Source: Psychrobacter sp. I-STPA6b | Lineage (GTDB): Bacteria; Pseudomonadota; Gammaproteobacteria; Pseudomonadales; Moraxellaceae | Length of the DNA: 64,000 bases | Reading direction: 5' to 3' | Assembly (NCBI RefSeq): GCF_020662265.1 | Contig: NZ_VEWM01000063.1 | Span: 124,001-188,000 of the forward strand | Part shown: positions 36,510 through 47,068 of the stretch, piece after piece | Layout of the letters: the number at the start of each line of letters is the position of its first letter | Position numbering within the stretch: the stretch's first letter is position 1 | The notes under the pieces: model-generated | Seen by the model: only the letters and a program-made list of their open reading frames with translations | What the model was told of the DNA's origin: nothing | Database searches by the model: none | Made by a program: the position numbers and the translations under genes

Positions 36510-37782
36510 AATCCATCTCCATAAATCTTTCTGTAATAGAAACATACCAAAACAATCTAAACACTGTAGTTAAACAACTTACTAATGAATAAAAAAACAA
36601 AGTTAGTATTATATTATTCATAATTACTGTACCAAGAATTAATACACTAACACGTAAAGTTATTGAATACAACTCAATAATAAAAGACTTTTTTTCTTCA
36701 CCAAATACTAAAGTGCTCATAGATACTACAGATCCAACCAACCTAAAATAAAACATAGGTATAAGAAACTTAGCATAAAGCCCTGCTACAGCCCATTCTA
36801 AACCAAAGACTATAGAAAAGATATCTTCTGAATAAATAAAAATAAAAATAAAAAAGGGCAGTGAAATAAATAATATTTTAAATATTGTATTTTTAACTAA
36901 ATAAACTCTTTCAACCTTATCATCCCTTACATCATTCAATCTTTTAAAGAATACTTGAGCATATGCAGATGAAAATATATTTGCAGGCATCATTAATAAT
37001 TTATTTGCAAAAGAATAATATCCAACTTTATCAGAAGTATAATATTTAGAAAATAATAATACAGGTATATTAGAAGATAAAATATTAAAAAAAGACTGTG
37101 GCATATTAAATATTAGTATATGATTATAGGTATAAAAAACCTTGTAAAAATCAATATTTGATACATTATATCGTACTAATTTTACAACCTCTTTTGAGTG
37201 TGAAAAAATATAAAGAACGCTAAACAATAAACCTAAAATACTCCCTATTATTAGACCAAAACTATATATTTTACTATATCCAATAGCTATATTGAATGTT
37301 GCAACTGTAGCACTCTGGATTACCTTTGATATAGATAAGTATTTAAAATTTGAATAACGTATGTTCCAATTATTTAAAATTTGATATATACCATTAAATA
37401 AGATAGCAACTGGGATAATATAAAACCAGAAGGAACTTGCTTCTATATTAAATATATTGAACAAGTATGGCTGAAATATTATTATTATAACAGTCACTAA
37501 AATGCATATAAAAATTAAAAGTATCAATGCCATGAGCAAAATTGATAGCGCATCAAGTTCATCTTTTGGTAACGGAATAGCTATCTCAAATCTTCCAGTG
37601 GAAATAACATAAATGACAGAAACAATACTAGTAAATAGTGAAAAAACACCAAACTCTTCAGGAGTATAAAGACGTGTCAATATCGGACTAACTAATACTG
37701 GTATAGCTTGAGCAATGGTTGTCCCTGTCATTAAAGTCAAGACATTTTTAGCAAACTCACTTCTAATAAATGGAATTTTCAC
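36502..37782 (-). CDS. wzx: Wzx-type oligosaccharide flippase
   Basis: Integral membrane protein, 426 residues, with about 12 hydrophobic helices and the polysaccharide-transporter family N-terminus (NVLTLMTGTTIAQAIPVLVSPILTRLYTPEEFGVFSLF). It would flip undecaprenyl-diphosphate-linked oligosaccharide to the periplasmic face, where PglL can use it. It is the most AT-rich gene type in the region. It follows the aminotransferase gene by 14 bases and overlaps the HprK-like start. Substrate specificity cannot be read from sequence. Confidence 0.9.
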   Translation of the reverse strand: MKIPFIRSEFAKNVLTLMTGTTIAQAIPVLVSPILTRLYTPEEFGVFSLFTSIVSVIYVISTGRFEIAIPLPKDELDALSILLMALILLIFICILVTVIIIIFQPYLFNIFNIEASSFWFYIIPVAILFNGIYQILNNWNIRYSNFKYLSISKVIQSATVATFNIAIGYSKIYSFGLIIGSILGLLFSVLYIFSHSKEVVKLVRYNVSNIDFYKVFYTYNHILIFNMPQSFFNILSSNIPVLLFSKYYTSDKVGYYSFANKLLMMPANIFSSAYAQVFFKRLNDVRDDKVERVYLVKNTIFKILFISLPFFIFIFIYSEDIFSIVFGLEWAVAGLYAKFLIPMFYFRLVGSVVSMSTLVFGEEKKSFIIELYSITLRVSVLILGTVIMNNIILTLFFYSLVSCLTTVFRLFWYVSITERFMEMDCE

Positions 37783-37796
37783 TATTATTCTTCAAG

Positions 37797-38875
37797 TTAT
37801 AGGCTGAACACTGATGATAATATATTATATTCGATTTCTTCAATTTTTAGATAAGGATACATAGGTAAACTCAACACTTCTGAAACTATATTTTCTGCAA
37901 TAGGCAAATTAATATTTGACTTAACTGCTGGCTGTTTATTTAATGGAATCGGATAGTGTATCGCTGTTGGTATCCTCGCTTCTTGTAAATGTTGGCGGAC
38001 TAAATCACGATTTTTAACTCGAACTGTATACTGAGCCCATGCACTTATATTATGTGGCTCAATATAAGGGGTATTTATCATATCTAGATTAGCTAACAGA
38101 TCGTTATATTTATTGGCTACTTGCTGTCTAAGCTCTATCTCTTCATCTAATATTGCTAATTTTGGTAAAAGTATGGCTGCCTGAATGGTATCTAAACGAC
38201 TATTTATACCAATTCGAATATGATGATAACGCCTATCTTGTCCATGCCGTGCTATCTGCCTCATTGCTGTAGCTAAATCATCATTATTAGTAAATATAGC
38301 ACCACCATCACCATAACAGCTCAAAGGCTTTGTTGGAAAAAAGCTAGTACATGCTATTGTTGTATGGTTACATGATTTTTTTCCTTTATAACTAGCACCA
38401 AAACTTTGTGCAGCATCTTCAATTACTGGTAAGTTATATTTTTGAGCGATGGCATTAATCTCATCAAAATCAGGGCATTGCCCATACAGTGAAACTACCA
38501 TAATGGCTTTTGTTTTATCAGTAATAGCTGCTTCTATTTTTGTTGGGTCAATATTATAAGTACGCTCATCAACATCTACATAAATAGGCTTTGCTTTTAA
38601 TAAGGCTACTGTTTCTGCTGTGGCAATATAAGTAAAACCCGGCATAATGACTTCATCACCAATTTGAATACCCAAAGCCATTAATGCTATCTGTAATGCA
38701 TCTGTACCATTACCACAACTAATACAATACTTAGCTCCACAATAAGCTGATAATTTTTCTTCTAGCTCAGCTACCTCAGGGCCTAAAATATACTGACCAT
38801 GTGATAGTACTTTTTGAATATTATCGTCAATTTGTTTTTTTATTCTTTTTTGCTGTGCACCTAAATCAATAAATT

Positions 38876-38879
<4 letters not shown>
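37797..38879 (-). CDS. wbpE: UDP-3-keto-GlcNAcA aminotransferase WbpE (DegT family)
   Basis: PLP-dependent aminotransferase of the DegT/DnrJ/EryC1/StrS family. PLP-binding Lys184 (FFPTKPL) and Asp155 ([11 protein letters not shown]) are present, 360 residues as expected. In the Pseudomonas/Bordetella pathway it converts UDP-3-keto-GlcNAcA to the 3-amino sugar with glutamate. Its ATG overlaps the wbpD stop (ATGA), so it is translationally coupled to its pathway partner. WbpE is assigned from context with WbpA, WbpB and WbpD; by sequence alone any sugar aminotransferase of this family would fit. Confidence 0.9.
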
Positions 38880-40419
<1,540 letters not shown>

Positions 40420-41742
40420 TTATGCCTTAATAACTTTTCTTGTATTTGTACCTTTTTGATCTTCACGATACTTTCCACGAGTATCAATAATCATTTTTGC
40501 ATGCTCATAAATTAATTGGTAATCAAACTTATCATGATCTGTAGTTAATAAAACAGCATCAAATTTTTTTAAGTTCTCTGCTGTTATTTCTTGACTGGAT
40601 AAATCAAAATGATGTTCACGCATCTTTGGAAAATGTGCTACATGTGGGTCACTATAAGATACCATCGCACCTTTCTCTCGTAATATTTCCATAATCTCTA
40701 CTGCAGGAGACTCTCGCATATCATCAACATTTTTTTTGTAAGCAATACCTAAAACTAAAATACTAGCACCTTTTAGTGATTTTTGTATTTCATTTAAACC
40801 GTCCATCACCTTTGCAACGACAAACTCTGGCATAGAACGATTAACTTCACCAGCAAGCTCAATAAATCGAGTATGAACACCATACTCTCGTGCTTTCCAA
40901 GTTAGATAAAAAGGATCAATAGGAATACAATGACCACCTAGCCCAGGTCCCGGATAATAAGGTGTAAAACCAAATGGTTTGGTCGCTGCCGCATCAATCA
41001 CTTCAAATATATCAATACCCATTCGGTCAGCTACTATTTTCATTTCATTGACCAAGCCAATATTTACCGCTCGATGTATATTTTCTAACAGTTTAGTCAT
41101 CTCTGCGACACGCGTTGAACTAACTGGAACTATATTATCGATTGCCTGACCATAAAAAATGACTCCTACCTCTACACAAGAAGGTGTACATCCACCAACA
41201 ACTTTAGGAATTGTTCTAGTCTCAAAGTTTATATTACCAGGATCTTCTCTTTCTGGAGAATAAACAAGAAAGATATCCTTACCAACAACCAGGCTGGAAT
41301 GTTCTAATCTAGGCACTAACTCCTCTTCTGTTGTACCTGGATAAGTGGTACTTTCCAAAGAAATTAACTGCCCTGCACGTATATAAGGTTTGATAGTCTT
41401 TGTAGTATCTATAACAAAACTAATATCTGGCTCACGATGCTTATTCAATGGTGTTGGAACACATAAGATTATGACATCACACTCTGTAATCCTAGAGAAA
41501 TCTATTGTGGCATTAAATAACTTATTATTAACGACTCTTTCTATAACATTTGCTTCAATATGTTCAATATAGCTTTTGCCACTATTTAATAAATCAACTT
41601 TATTTTTATCTATATCAAACCCTAATACTTGATAACCAACTTCTGTGTATCTAAGCATTAGAGGTAATCCAACATAACCCAATCCAATAATACCAACGAC
41701 TGCTTTTTTACTTTTTATCTTTTCAATCAACTGTGTTTGCAT
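40420..41742 (-). CDS. wbpA: UDP-GlcNAc 6-dehydrogenase WbpA
   Basis: Oxidises UDP-GlcNAc to UDP-GlcNAcA with NAD, first step of the diamino-uronic acid pathway. The nucleotide-binding strand [16 protein letters not shown], the central [17 protein letters not shown] helix and the catalytic Cys in GGHCIPIDP are all present. I start it at ATG 41742 (440 residues), directly behind the stop of the sugar transferase gene; the ATG at 41757 in the same frame would overlap that gene by 14 bases. Compared with Ugd-type enzymes, the sequence is of the WbpA/WbpO group. Confidence 0.92.
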   Translation of the reverse strand: MQTQLIEKIKSKKAVVGIIGLGYVGLPLMLRYTEVGYQVLGFDIDKNKVDLLNSGKSYIEHIEANVIERVVNNKLFNATIDFSRITECDVIILCVPTPLNKHREPDISFVIDTTKTIKPYIRAGQLISLESTTYPGTTEEELVPRLEHSSLVVGKDIFLVYSPEREDPGNINFETRTIPKVVGGCTPSCVEVGVIFYGQAIDNIVPVSSTRVAEMTKLLENIHRAVNIGLVNEMKIVADRMGIDIFEVIDAAATKPFGFTPYYPGPGLGGHCIPIDPFYLTWKAREYGVHTRFIELAGEVNRSMPEFVVAKVMDGLNEIQKSLKGASILVLGIAYKKNVDDMRESPAVEIMEILREKGAMVSYSDPHVAHFPKMREHHFDLSSQEITAENLKKFDAVLLTTDHDKFDYQLIYEHAKMIIDTRGKYREDQKGTNTRKVIKA

Positions 41743-41743
41743 A

Positions 41744-43012
41744 CTACCTTGCCCCAAAGCCTGTAATCATCGTCTGAATAGTCTTAATAACTATCAGTAA
41801 ATCCAAAGTCAAAGAAAAATTCTTAATATAAAAAAAATCATGCTCAAGTTTTACTTTAGTTTCATCTTCATCACTGGCATAACCATGCATAACTTGTGCC
41901 CATCCTGATATACCTGGTTTTACAATGTGACGATAAGAATAAAAAGGAATGGTTTCATTAAATTGTTTTACAAAACTTGGTTGTTCTGGTCTAGGTCCTA
42001 TTAAACTCATTTCACCTTTTAATACATTAATAAATTGTGGCAATTCATCTAACCGAGTTTTTCGAATAAAATGACCAAATTTAGTAATACGCATATCGTT
42101 TGTTGATGCCATTCTTGCACCACTTTTCTCTGATGTAGGAACCATACTACGAAATTTATACATAGTGAATAACTTACCACCTTGTCCAACACGCTGTTGC
42201 GTAAATAGCACTGATCCACCTGTATGTCTACTATCCCACTTTATGCCCAATATCACAAATAAAGCAAGAACTAACACAATGGGTAATGTGATAATTATAA
42301 TTAACGTATCCATAATACGCTTGATTAATAAGTAAGATTGGGAAGGAAGTAATGAACCTAAGTTATTTTCATATAAATGCTTGATAGGTAAACGGCCTGT
42401 TAATGACTCTCGTACTTGCAATACATTGTAGACCGGAATACCTTGTAAAGTAGCTTCTGCCAAAAATCGTTGCCAGTCATCAGTCAAGCTTGAGTCAGCA
42501 AGATCGGCCACAACAGCATTCAACATAATAAATTGCTTTTGATTAGATATAATATCTCTACTCAGTCTTATCCAACTTACATCTTCAATTGTTAGTAAGT
42601 CATGACAACGACCTAGAGGAATATAACCAATGATAGGTTTTGTCACTGTTCGTAATATAATCTGTGATACAAAGCAAAATATCACACCAATAAACGCACT
42701 TAATGACAAATAATAAACAGAGTAAGGTAAACGAAATATTAACAATATGGTACCTACCAATAATGCTACACTGAGCAAAACTGGCAGGACTGTAATCATC
42801 GATTTTTGACCTGGAAACTGAGTGAGTCTATCTAACCCTATAACAGATAAAACAATTGCAATACTACTAACTACTAAGCTATTTAACTGAGTTAGTTGCC
42901 AGTTATTATCAATGACATAAGGCCAAAATAAGATTATTGCTGGTAAACAAGCAACAACTAACCAACCCATTAAAATTCTTATACTTAAATACTGCCATGG
43001 ATGTTGGTGCAT
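41744..43012 (-). CDS. Initiating polyprenyl glycosylphosphotransferase
   Basis: Polyisoprenyl-phosphate hexose-1-phosphate transferase (WcaJ/WbaP class) that starts the glycan on undecaprenyl phosphate. About four to five N-terminal membrane helices and a CoA-binding-like middle region precede a further helix ([20 protein letters not shown]) and the catalytic bacterial sugar-transferase domain: [60 protein letters not shown]. At 422 residues it is a little shorter than WcaJ. It follows pglL by 80 bases. The first sugar could be a glucose, GlcNAc, or bacillosamine-type phosphate; sequence does not decide. Confidence 0.9.
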   Translation of the reverse strand: MHQHPWQYLSIRILMGWLVVACLPAIILFWPYVIDNNWQLTQLNSLVVSSIAIVLSVIGLDRLTQFPGQKSMITVLPVLLSVALLVGTILLIFRLPYSVYYLSLSAFIGVIFCFVSQIILRTVTKPIIGYIPLGRCHDLLTIEDVSWIRLSRDIISNQKQFIMLNAVVADLADSSLTDDWQRFLAEATLQGIPVYNVLQVRESLTGRLPIKHLYENNLGSLLPSQSYLLIKRIMDTLIIIITLPIVLVLALFVILGIKWDSRHTGGSVLFTQQRVGQGGKLFTMYKFRSMVPTSEKSGARMASTNDMRITKFGHFIRKTRLDELPQFINVLKGEMSLIGPRPEQPSFVKQFNETIPFYSYRHIVKPGISGWAQVMHGYASDEDETKVKLEHDFFYIKNFSLTLDLLIVIKTIQTMITGFGAR

Positions 43013-43092
43013 AATATATCAATTACTTTCATTATCTACTTAATATAATACATATTAAAATAATTTATTTTTATAAATACAGGGATATATTA

Positions 43093-44829
43093 CTATCGAT
43101 TAGTTGAAGGATCAAAACCAACATACCATTGATTAAACCGATCATAAATTAACCCATAGACATCTGGCTCACTTTCCATGAGCTTTCTTAATTCTTCTTC
43201 AACTTTAGGACAATTTCCTTGCCAATCTAATGCACAAGAAGCTTTAAACATAGCTATTGACTTCTCATATTGATGATTAATTGCAAGTAGCTTTCCATAC
43301 CTAAATAAATTTATTTTATTTACTTCTGTACTAACAGTTCGCTCTGCAAGCTTCAACTTTTCATCAATATCATCTTGATCTAACACAATATAATAAAAAA
43401 GAATATGTTCTTTAAAAATTGTCAAACCAAAAGTATTAGGTATTTGATGATATAGATCTGCTATTTTCTCATTACTTAAATCTTCAGTTTGAAGCTTTGT
43501 AATAACATTATACAGTTTTAAATAGGACGACATAAGTAAGATAATAAATACTGTACTGATAATACTTAGCAACCCTAAGTACTTTGCAAACTTAGAATTA
43601 ACCTCCAGATACTTAAAATCAACTAATGTAATAAACAAGGAAAAAATTACTAGGTATTTAATATACCATAATGGATATTCACTACATGAATACAATATAA
43701 TAATGACAATAGAAGAAAAACATACAGAGTTAAAAGCACTCATTCTAAAATTAATCTTTCTGATTAAAAAAAAGCAAATAGGTAGCAAACAAAGTAAGCC
43801 TACCAATCCTAGCTCACTGGCTATTTGGGATATGAAAAAATGAGAATGCGCACTAAATGAAAACCAACCCAGTTCTGTGGCATGTTCTATTGAACCTTTT
43901 GCAAAATTTCCCCATCCATAACCTGTCAATGGGTTTTCTTGAAAAATCAACAGTGCTTGCTTCTGTAAAGAAACTCGTAGATAAGCTGATCCTTCATTAA
44001 ATCTATCAATAACATTTCCTGAGTAATTATTAGTTTCATTTAAAGAAATTATACTCTGGTAAAAAATAGTAGCAATGTAATAACTCAGAAGATAGATTGA
44101 TAACTGAATCCCAATATTTTTTAATTTTACTTTATAACTTCTATCAAGCAGAATATTAAATAATATAATAGTAGAGGCCCCTAATATTAATCCAGCACGG
44201 CTTAGAGTAAAAGCTATACCACATGTAAGTATACAAAAAAGGACTAACCATATTTTCTTATGTAAGTGATTGTAAAAATATAAGCTTGATAATACAGATA
44301 AAGACAGCATGAAAGCTGCTTGGTTCGGTTGTAATAGATTAGCATATAGTCTCCCATTACTCTCAGCTGTAATGATGATATCTCCAAAGCTAATATGATG
44401 CCCAAAGAGTTGTAAAAGTTGAATGCCAACACTGATTAGCATAAAAATCAGTAAACTGAGCAAATATTTATCTAAAAACCACTGCTTATTATTAACACCT
44501 GCAATAGCAATTGAAAATAGAATGGTTAAAAATAAAGTCCCTACAGGAAATATGAGATAGTCTGGATAAGAAATGTCATTAATATAGGGTTGAATAATAA
44601 TACATATTAACAATAATATCCAAGTAAGCACCGAAGAAGGAATACGAAGTGTTTTTTTATAATTTAAAAATGAAGCGACTAATCCTAATGTTACAATTAA
44701 TGCTACCACAAGATTGTGATATATATCAAAACCTGGATATAAATGATAAGGATTGAAAACAGTGGCAATTAACCCTAATACACTGGTAATTAATATGAAT
44801 ACATCATATCTACAGATTTTTGTATACAA
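43093..44829 (-). CDS. PglL-type O-oligosaccharyltransferase
   Basis: Polytopic inner-membrane protein, 578 residues with about 12 helices, Wzy_C/PglL family. Marks of PglL are NLLQPNQAAFM near residue 165 (the GN-QPN-A motif), TLSRAGLILG, and the periplasmic-loop stretch GYGWGNFAKGS ... AHSHFFISQIASELG with the key His. The last ~100 residues form the soluble Wzy_C_2-like tail with helical repeats. It would transfer the lipid-linked glycan to Ser/Thr of pilin or other periplasmic proteins. It lies directly after pilA, the place of pilin oligosaccharyltransferases in Pseudomonas and Acinetobacter. A Wzy polymerase or WaaL ligase is the alternative. Confidence 0.82.
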   Translation of the reverse strand: MYTKICRYDVFILITSVLGLIATVFNPYHLYPGFDIYHNLVVALIVTLGLVASFLNYKKTLRIPSSVLTWILLLICIIIQPYINDISYPDYLIFPVGTLFLTILFSIAIAGVNNKQWFLDKYLLSLLIFMLISVGIQLLQLFGHHISFGDIIITAESNGRLYANLLQPNQAAFMLSLSVLSSLYFYNHLHKKIWLVLFCILTCGIAFTLSRAGLILGASTIILFNILLDRSYKVKLKNIGIQLSIYLLSYYIATIFYQSIISLNETNNYSGNVIDRFNEGSAYLRVSLQKQALLIFQENPLTGYGWGNFAKGSIEHATELGWFSFSAHSHFFISQIASELGLVGLLCLLPICFFLIRKINFRMSAFNSVCFSSIVIIILYSCSEYPLWYIKYLVIFSLFITLVDFKYLEVNSKFAKYLGLLSIISTVFIILLMSSYLKLYNVITKLQTEDLSNEKIADLYHQIPNTFGLTIFKEHILFYYIVLDQDDIDEKLKLAERTVSTEVNKINLFRYGKLLAINHQYEKSIAMFKASCALDWQGNCPKVEEELRKLMESEPDVYGLIYDRFNQWYVGFDPSTNR

Positions 44830-44866
44830 AACGATTTCCCATTATATATAAATATATAAACTAAAG

Positions 44867-44890
44867 AAACCTAGGCAAAAGCCTAGGTTT
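44867..44890 (-). terminator. Hairpin between pilA and pglL
   Basis: AAACCTAGGC (44867-44876) and GCCTAGGTTT (44881-44890), ten perfect pairs with a four-base loop. The T-run on the minus strand is short (TTTCTTTAG), so some read-through from pilA into pglL is likely. Confidence 0.75.
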
Positions 44891-44927
44891 CCTTATTCAA
44901 CTTCAATAAAAAAGCTCAGTAACTTAT

Positions 44928-45356
44928 TTATAGAACAGATTTCGGTAGGTATTTATCTTCAATAGCATCTGATTGACCACCGTCACCAGCAACTTTCGAT
45001 AGACTACCATTGTTAACATCCATCTCTAATGTTACACCATGATCTTTAACTAAATTCGATACATCACCAGTCATTACTACATTAAGTTTACATGCACTTG
45101 ATCCAGTACCTGTAGCAGAAGATGATGCAATCGTAACTGTTGCATATTTACCAGTGGCAGTTGCTGAACCACAACTTCCATTTTGTAAATTATCTGTTAT
45201 ATCTGTTTTCATACCTCCAGCAAGAGCAATACCCTCAGAAACTTGAGTACGAGCGATGTAGTCTTGATAAGCTGGGATAGCAAATGCAGCTAAGATACCG
45301 ATGATAGCGATAACGATCATTAATTCGATTAGGGTAAAACCTTTTTGAGCGTTCAT
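44928..45356 (-). CDS. pilA: Type IV major pilin PilA
   Basis: Major subunit of the type IVa pilus, 142 residues with a six-residue leader (MNAQKG) cut before Phe7, then the hydrophobic N-helix with Glu5 of the mature form ([19 protein letters not shown]). The globular part is short and rich in Gly, Ser, Thr and Asp. Only two cysteines are present, Cys62 and Cys89, and the C-terminus ends KYLPKSVL without the usual Cys near the end. GGAG precedes the ATG. Its strong sigma-54 promoter and terminator mark a highly transcribed single gene. Ser/Thr-rich stretches around 63-88 could carry O-glycans. Confidence 0.95.
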   Translation of the reverse strand: MNAQKGFTLIELMIVIAIIGILAAFAIPAYQDYIARTQVSEGIALAGGMKTDITDNLQNGSCGSATATGKYATVTIASSSATGTGSSACKLNVVMTGDVSNLVKDHGVTLEMDVNNGSLSKVAGDGGQSDAIEDKYLPKSVL

Positions 45357-45450
45357 AGCGAACTCCTTTAGTTATAGTAAAGCCGATAGTTATTATGGCT
45401 TTAATTAAGTTATCTGTTTTAGATTTGCCTTGCGGCTTCATTTATATAGT

Positions 45451-45466
45451 TGCAGGTAGCATGCCA
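45451..45466 (-). promoter_or_regulatory. Sigma-54 promoter of pilA
   Basis: On the minus strand TGGCATGCTACCTGCA matches the -24/-12 consensus: GG and GC are spaced exactly as required (12 bases from first G to first G). It predicts a transcript start about 80-85 bases before the pilA ATG. Sigma-54 control of pilA through PilS/PilR is established in Pseudomonas and relatives. Confidence 0.85.
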
Positions 45467-45591
45467 AGTATTTTATATCGTTAAAAGATAAGCTCGTATT
45501 TTTTATATCTAGTCAGCAAATCCAGATAATTGGTATATATTTCCATATTAAGACTTTTATATTTAGCTAATTTCATGCTATCCATTAAATA

Positions 45592-45720
45592 TGACAGGCC
45601 ATCAATAGCTATTGACAGATCTTTTGTTGACGCTATTTGTCAGTGTAGATATTTTGTCACCAGACTTTGTCAGAGTATGTCTTATATGTATATACTGACA
45701 TAATTTGTCATTCTCTTTCT
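45592..45720 (-). promoter_or_regulatory. Array of TGTCA/TGACA pentamers upstream of pilA, likely PilR sites
   Basis: Seven exact pentamers: TGACA at 45592, 45613 and 45706, TGTCA at 45638, 45655, 45668 and 45716, plus near-matches TTGACG (45628) and ATGTCT (45677). The last two form TGACA-N5-TGTCA. PilR of P. aeruginosa binds repeated TGTC elements upstream of its sigma-54 pilin promoter, so this is probably the enhancer. Confidence 0.7.
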
Positions 45721-45727
45721 ATCTAAG

Positions 45728-45841
45728 ATAGTCGAAAAAAACCAAAAAACAGGTACAAGATGACTGAGTGAAGATAGTATGGTTGTACAGCAAACGAAGT
45801 TACCGTCGTAGCGCAACTGTTTGGTAGCTCTTTGACGATAA
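45728..45841 (+). repeat. Dispersed intergenic element, copy C
   Basis: Begins ATAGTCGAAAAA, contains GGTTGTACAGCAAAC (shared exactly with copy A), AACTGTTTGGTAGC, and ends CTCTTTGACGATAA, whose inverse resembles the beginning. It lies directly behind the pentamer array, between pilA and the last minor-pilin gene. See copy A. Confidence 0.65.
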
Positions 45842-45888
45842 CATCGCCATCATATTACAAGCTTGCCAATACAACATGTGTATGTATA

Positions 45889-45921
45889 AAAAAACCAGCT
45901 CTTTCTAAAAGCTGGTTTTTT
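45889..45921. terminator. Terminator of the minor-pilin operon
   Basis: AAAAAACCAGCT (45889-45900) and AGCTGGTTTTTT (45910-45921) pair perfectly with a nine-base loop; T-runs on both strands. It ends the operon running from fimT to the last PilE-like gene. Confidence 0.87.
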
Positions 45922-45953
45922 ATTATCATGATAGTACAATTATTCTCACTAAA

Positions 45954-46427
45954 TTAATCTTTCCACTCATTACCCATACCACAGCTTGTACCGCGACATT
46001 TTCTACCCATGTAGTCTAATGTTAAGCTACCATCACTAGCTTGACTACCTGATGAAGTAGGGCTAGCTTCTATCTTCCAACTGCTATCTGATAGCTGAGT
46101 CTTTGTTGTATTAATAGGAGTGATTTCCACATCATATAGATAGTTATTTGTACTTGGATATTTAGCTTTACCAGTACTTGAATTATAAGTTCCATTTGTC
46201 ACTTTTGCTATATCAACTTTCTTATAGCTACCTTGCGCTAACTTTTGACTTTCTATCTGCTTGGCAATATTTTGCATCTCACTCATCATTTCTGCACGCT
46301 TAGTTCTAATAACGTAGTCTTGGTAGCTAGGATAAGCAAAAGCTGCTAAAATACCAATCACCACAACAACTACCATCATTTCAATTAGTGTGAAACCTTG
46401 TCCTGATCTAAGTATTTTCATTACCAT
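45954..46427 (-). CDS. PilE-like minor pilin (ComF-type of Acinetobacter)
   Basis: 157-residue prepilin with short leader ending in SGQG, cut before [20 protein letters not shown]. The hydrophobic helix is followed by [20 protein letters not shown] and a C-terminal beta region with a Cys pair ([10 protein letters not shown]). Gene position at the end of the operon matches pilE of P. aeruginosa and the last pilin gene of the Acinetobacter com locus. It primes pilus assembly together with PilV, PilW, PilX, FimT and PilY1. It overlaps the upstream gene by a few bases; ATG 46421 is an alternative start. Confidence 0.85.
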   Translation of the reverse strand: MVMKILRSGQGFTLIEMMVVVVVIGILAAFAYPSYQDYVIRTKRAEMMSEMQNIAKQIESQKLAQGSYKKVDIAKVTNGTYNSSTGKAKYPSTNNYLYDVEITPINTTKTQLSDSSWKIEASPTSSGSQASDGSLTLDYMGRKCRGTSCGMGNEWKD

Positions 46428-47068
46428 GCCTCCGAGCTACTACCACAATTATCACTAACTATTGTGATACTGTCATCATTAGTCTGACACTTTATACCTG
46501 TACTGGTCAGCATGATATTATCTCCTAATGAAGCAGGACCACTTGCATTTGGTACAGCTAACATTTTCCAGCTACGCCCCACTTCAGCACTAACACTAGT
46601 ATTATTTAATGACTGGGTATCTGAGAGAGAAGTATACTTACCATCAATCAATCCAATAGCATAACGATGAGTATTAGCTGTACTACCCCGAGGTACATAT
46701 ATAATGCGTGCACCACTACCAAACTTTGCATCGTAGTTACTATCTGTCACATATCCATATTCAGGATTATTTAAAGAATCAATCCCTTTTTGTGGAATGA
46801 AACCCTTATAACTCAGTGCAGTCGCTCGCCAGCGCTCTAACCTCAACTGTGTTTGTTGCATCTGTGACTTAGCTTCATCCTCAGCATTTTTTACCACATA
46901 ACGACGATAACTAGGCACTGCTATCGCAGCTAATATGGCAATAATGACGACCACGACCATCATTTCAATCAGGGTAAAACCAGTTTGTAGTTTAGTTCTA
47001 TGCCTACTACCCACGATAGAATCAAATACAAAAATGGATGAATTCGTGTTCATTTTATTCTCCATCAT
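46421..47068 (-). CDS. PilE-like minor pilin with long leader (ComE-type)
   Basis: 215-residue prepilin with an unusually long 30-residue leader ending TKLQTG before [20 protein letters not shown]. The mature part follows the PilE pattern ([20 protein letters not shown]) and has a Cys pair near the C-terminus (KCQTNDD ... NCGSSSE). An internal Met at residue 6 would shorten the leader little. It starts at the base where pilY1 stops, so the genes are coupled. Corresponds by position to comE of Acinetobacter. Confidence 0.82.
   Translation of the reverse strand: MMENKMNTNSSIFVFDSIVGSRHRTKLQTGFTLIEMMVVVVIIAILAAIAVPSYRRYVVKNAEDEAKSQMQQTQLRLERWRATALSYKGFIPQKGIDSLNNPEYGYVTDSNYDAKFGSGARIIYVPRGSTANTHRYAIGLIDGKYTSLSDTQSLNNTSVSAEVGRSWKMLAVPNASGPASLGDNIMLTSTGIKCQTNDDSITIVSDNCGSSSEAW

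Noticed and set aside
44930-44945. Frameshift at the 3' end of pilA that hides a C-terminal Cys
   Set aside because: A TGT lies one base out of frame, but the shifted frame would run on for many codons before a stop, unlike normal pilin ends; kept only as something to verify.
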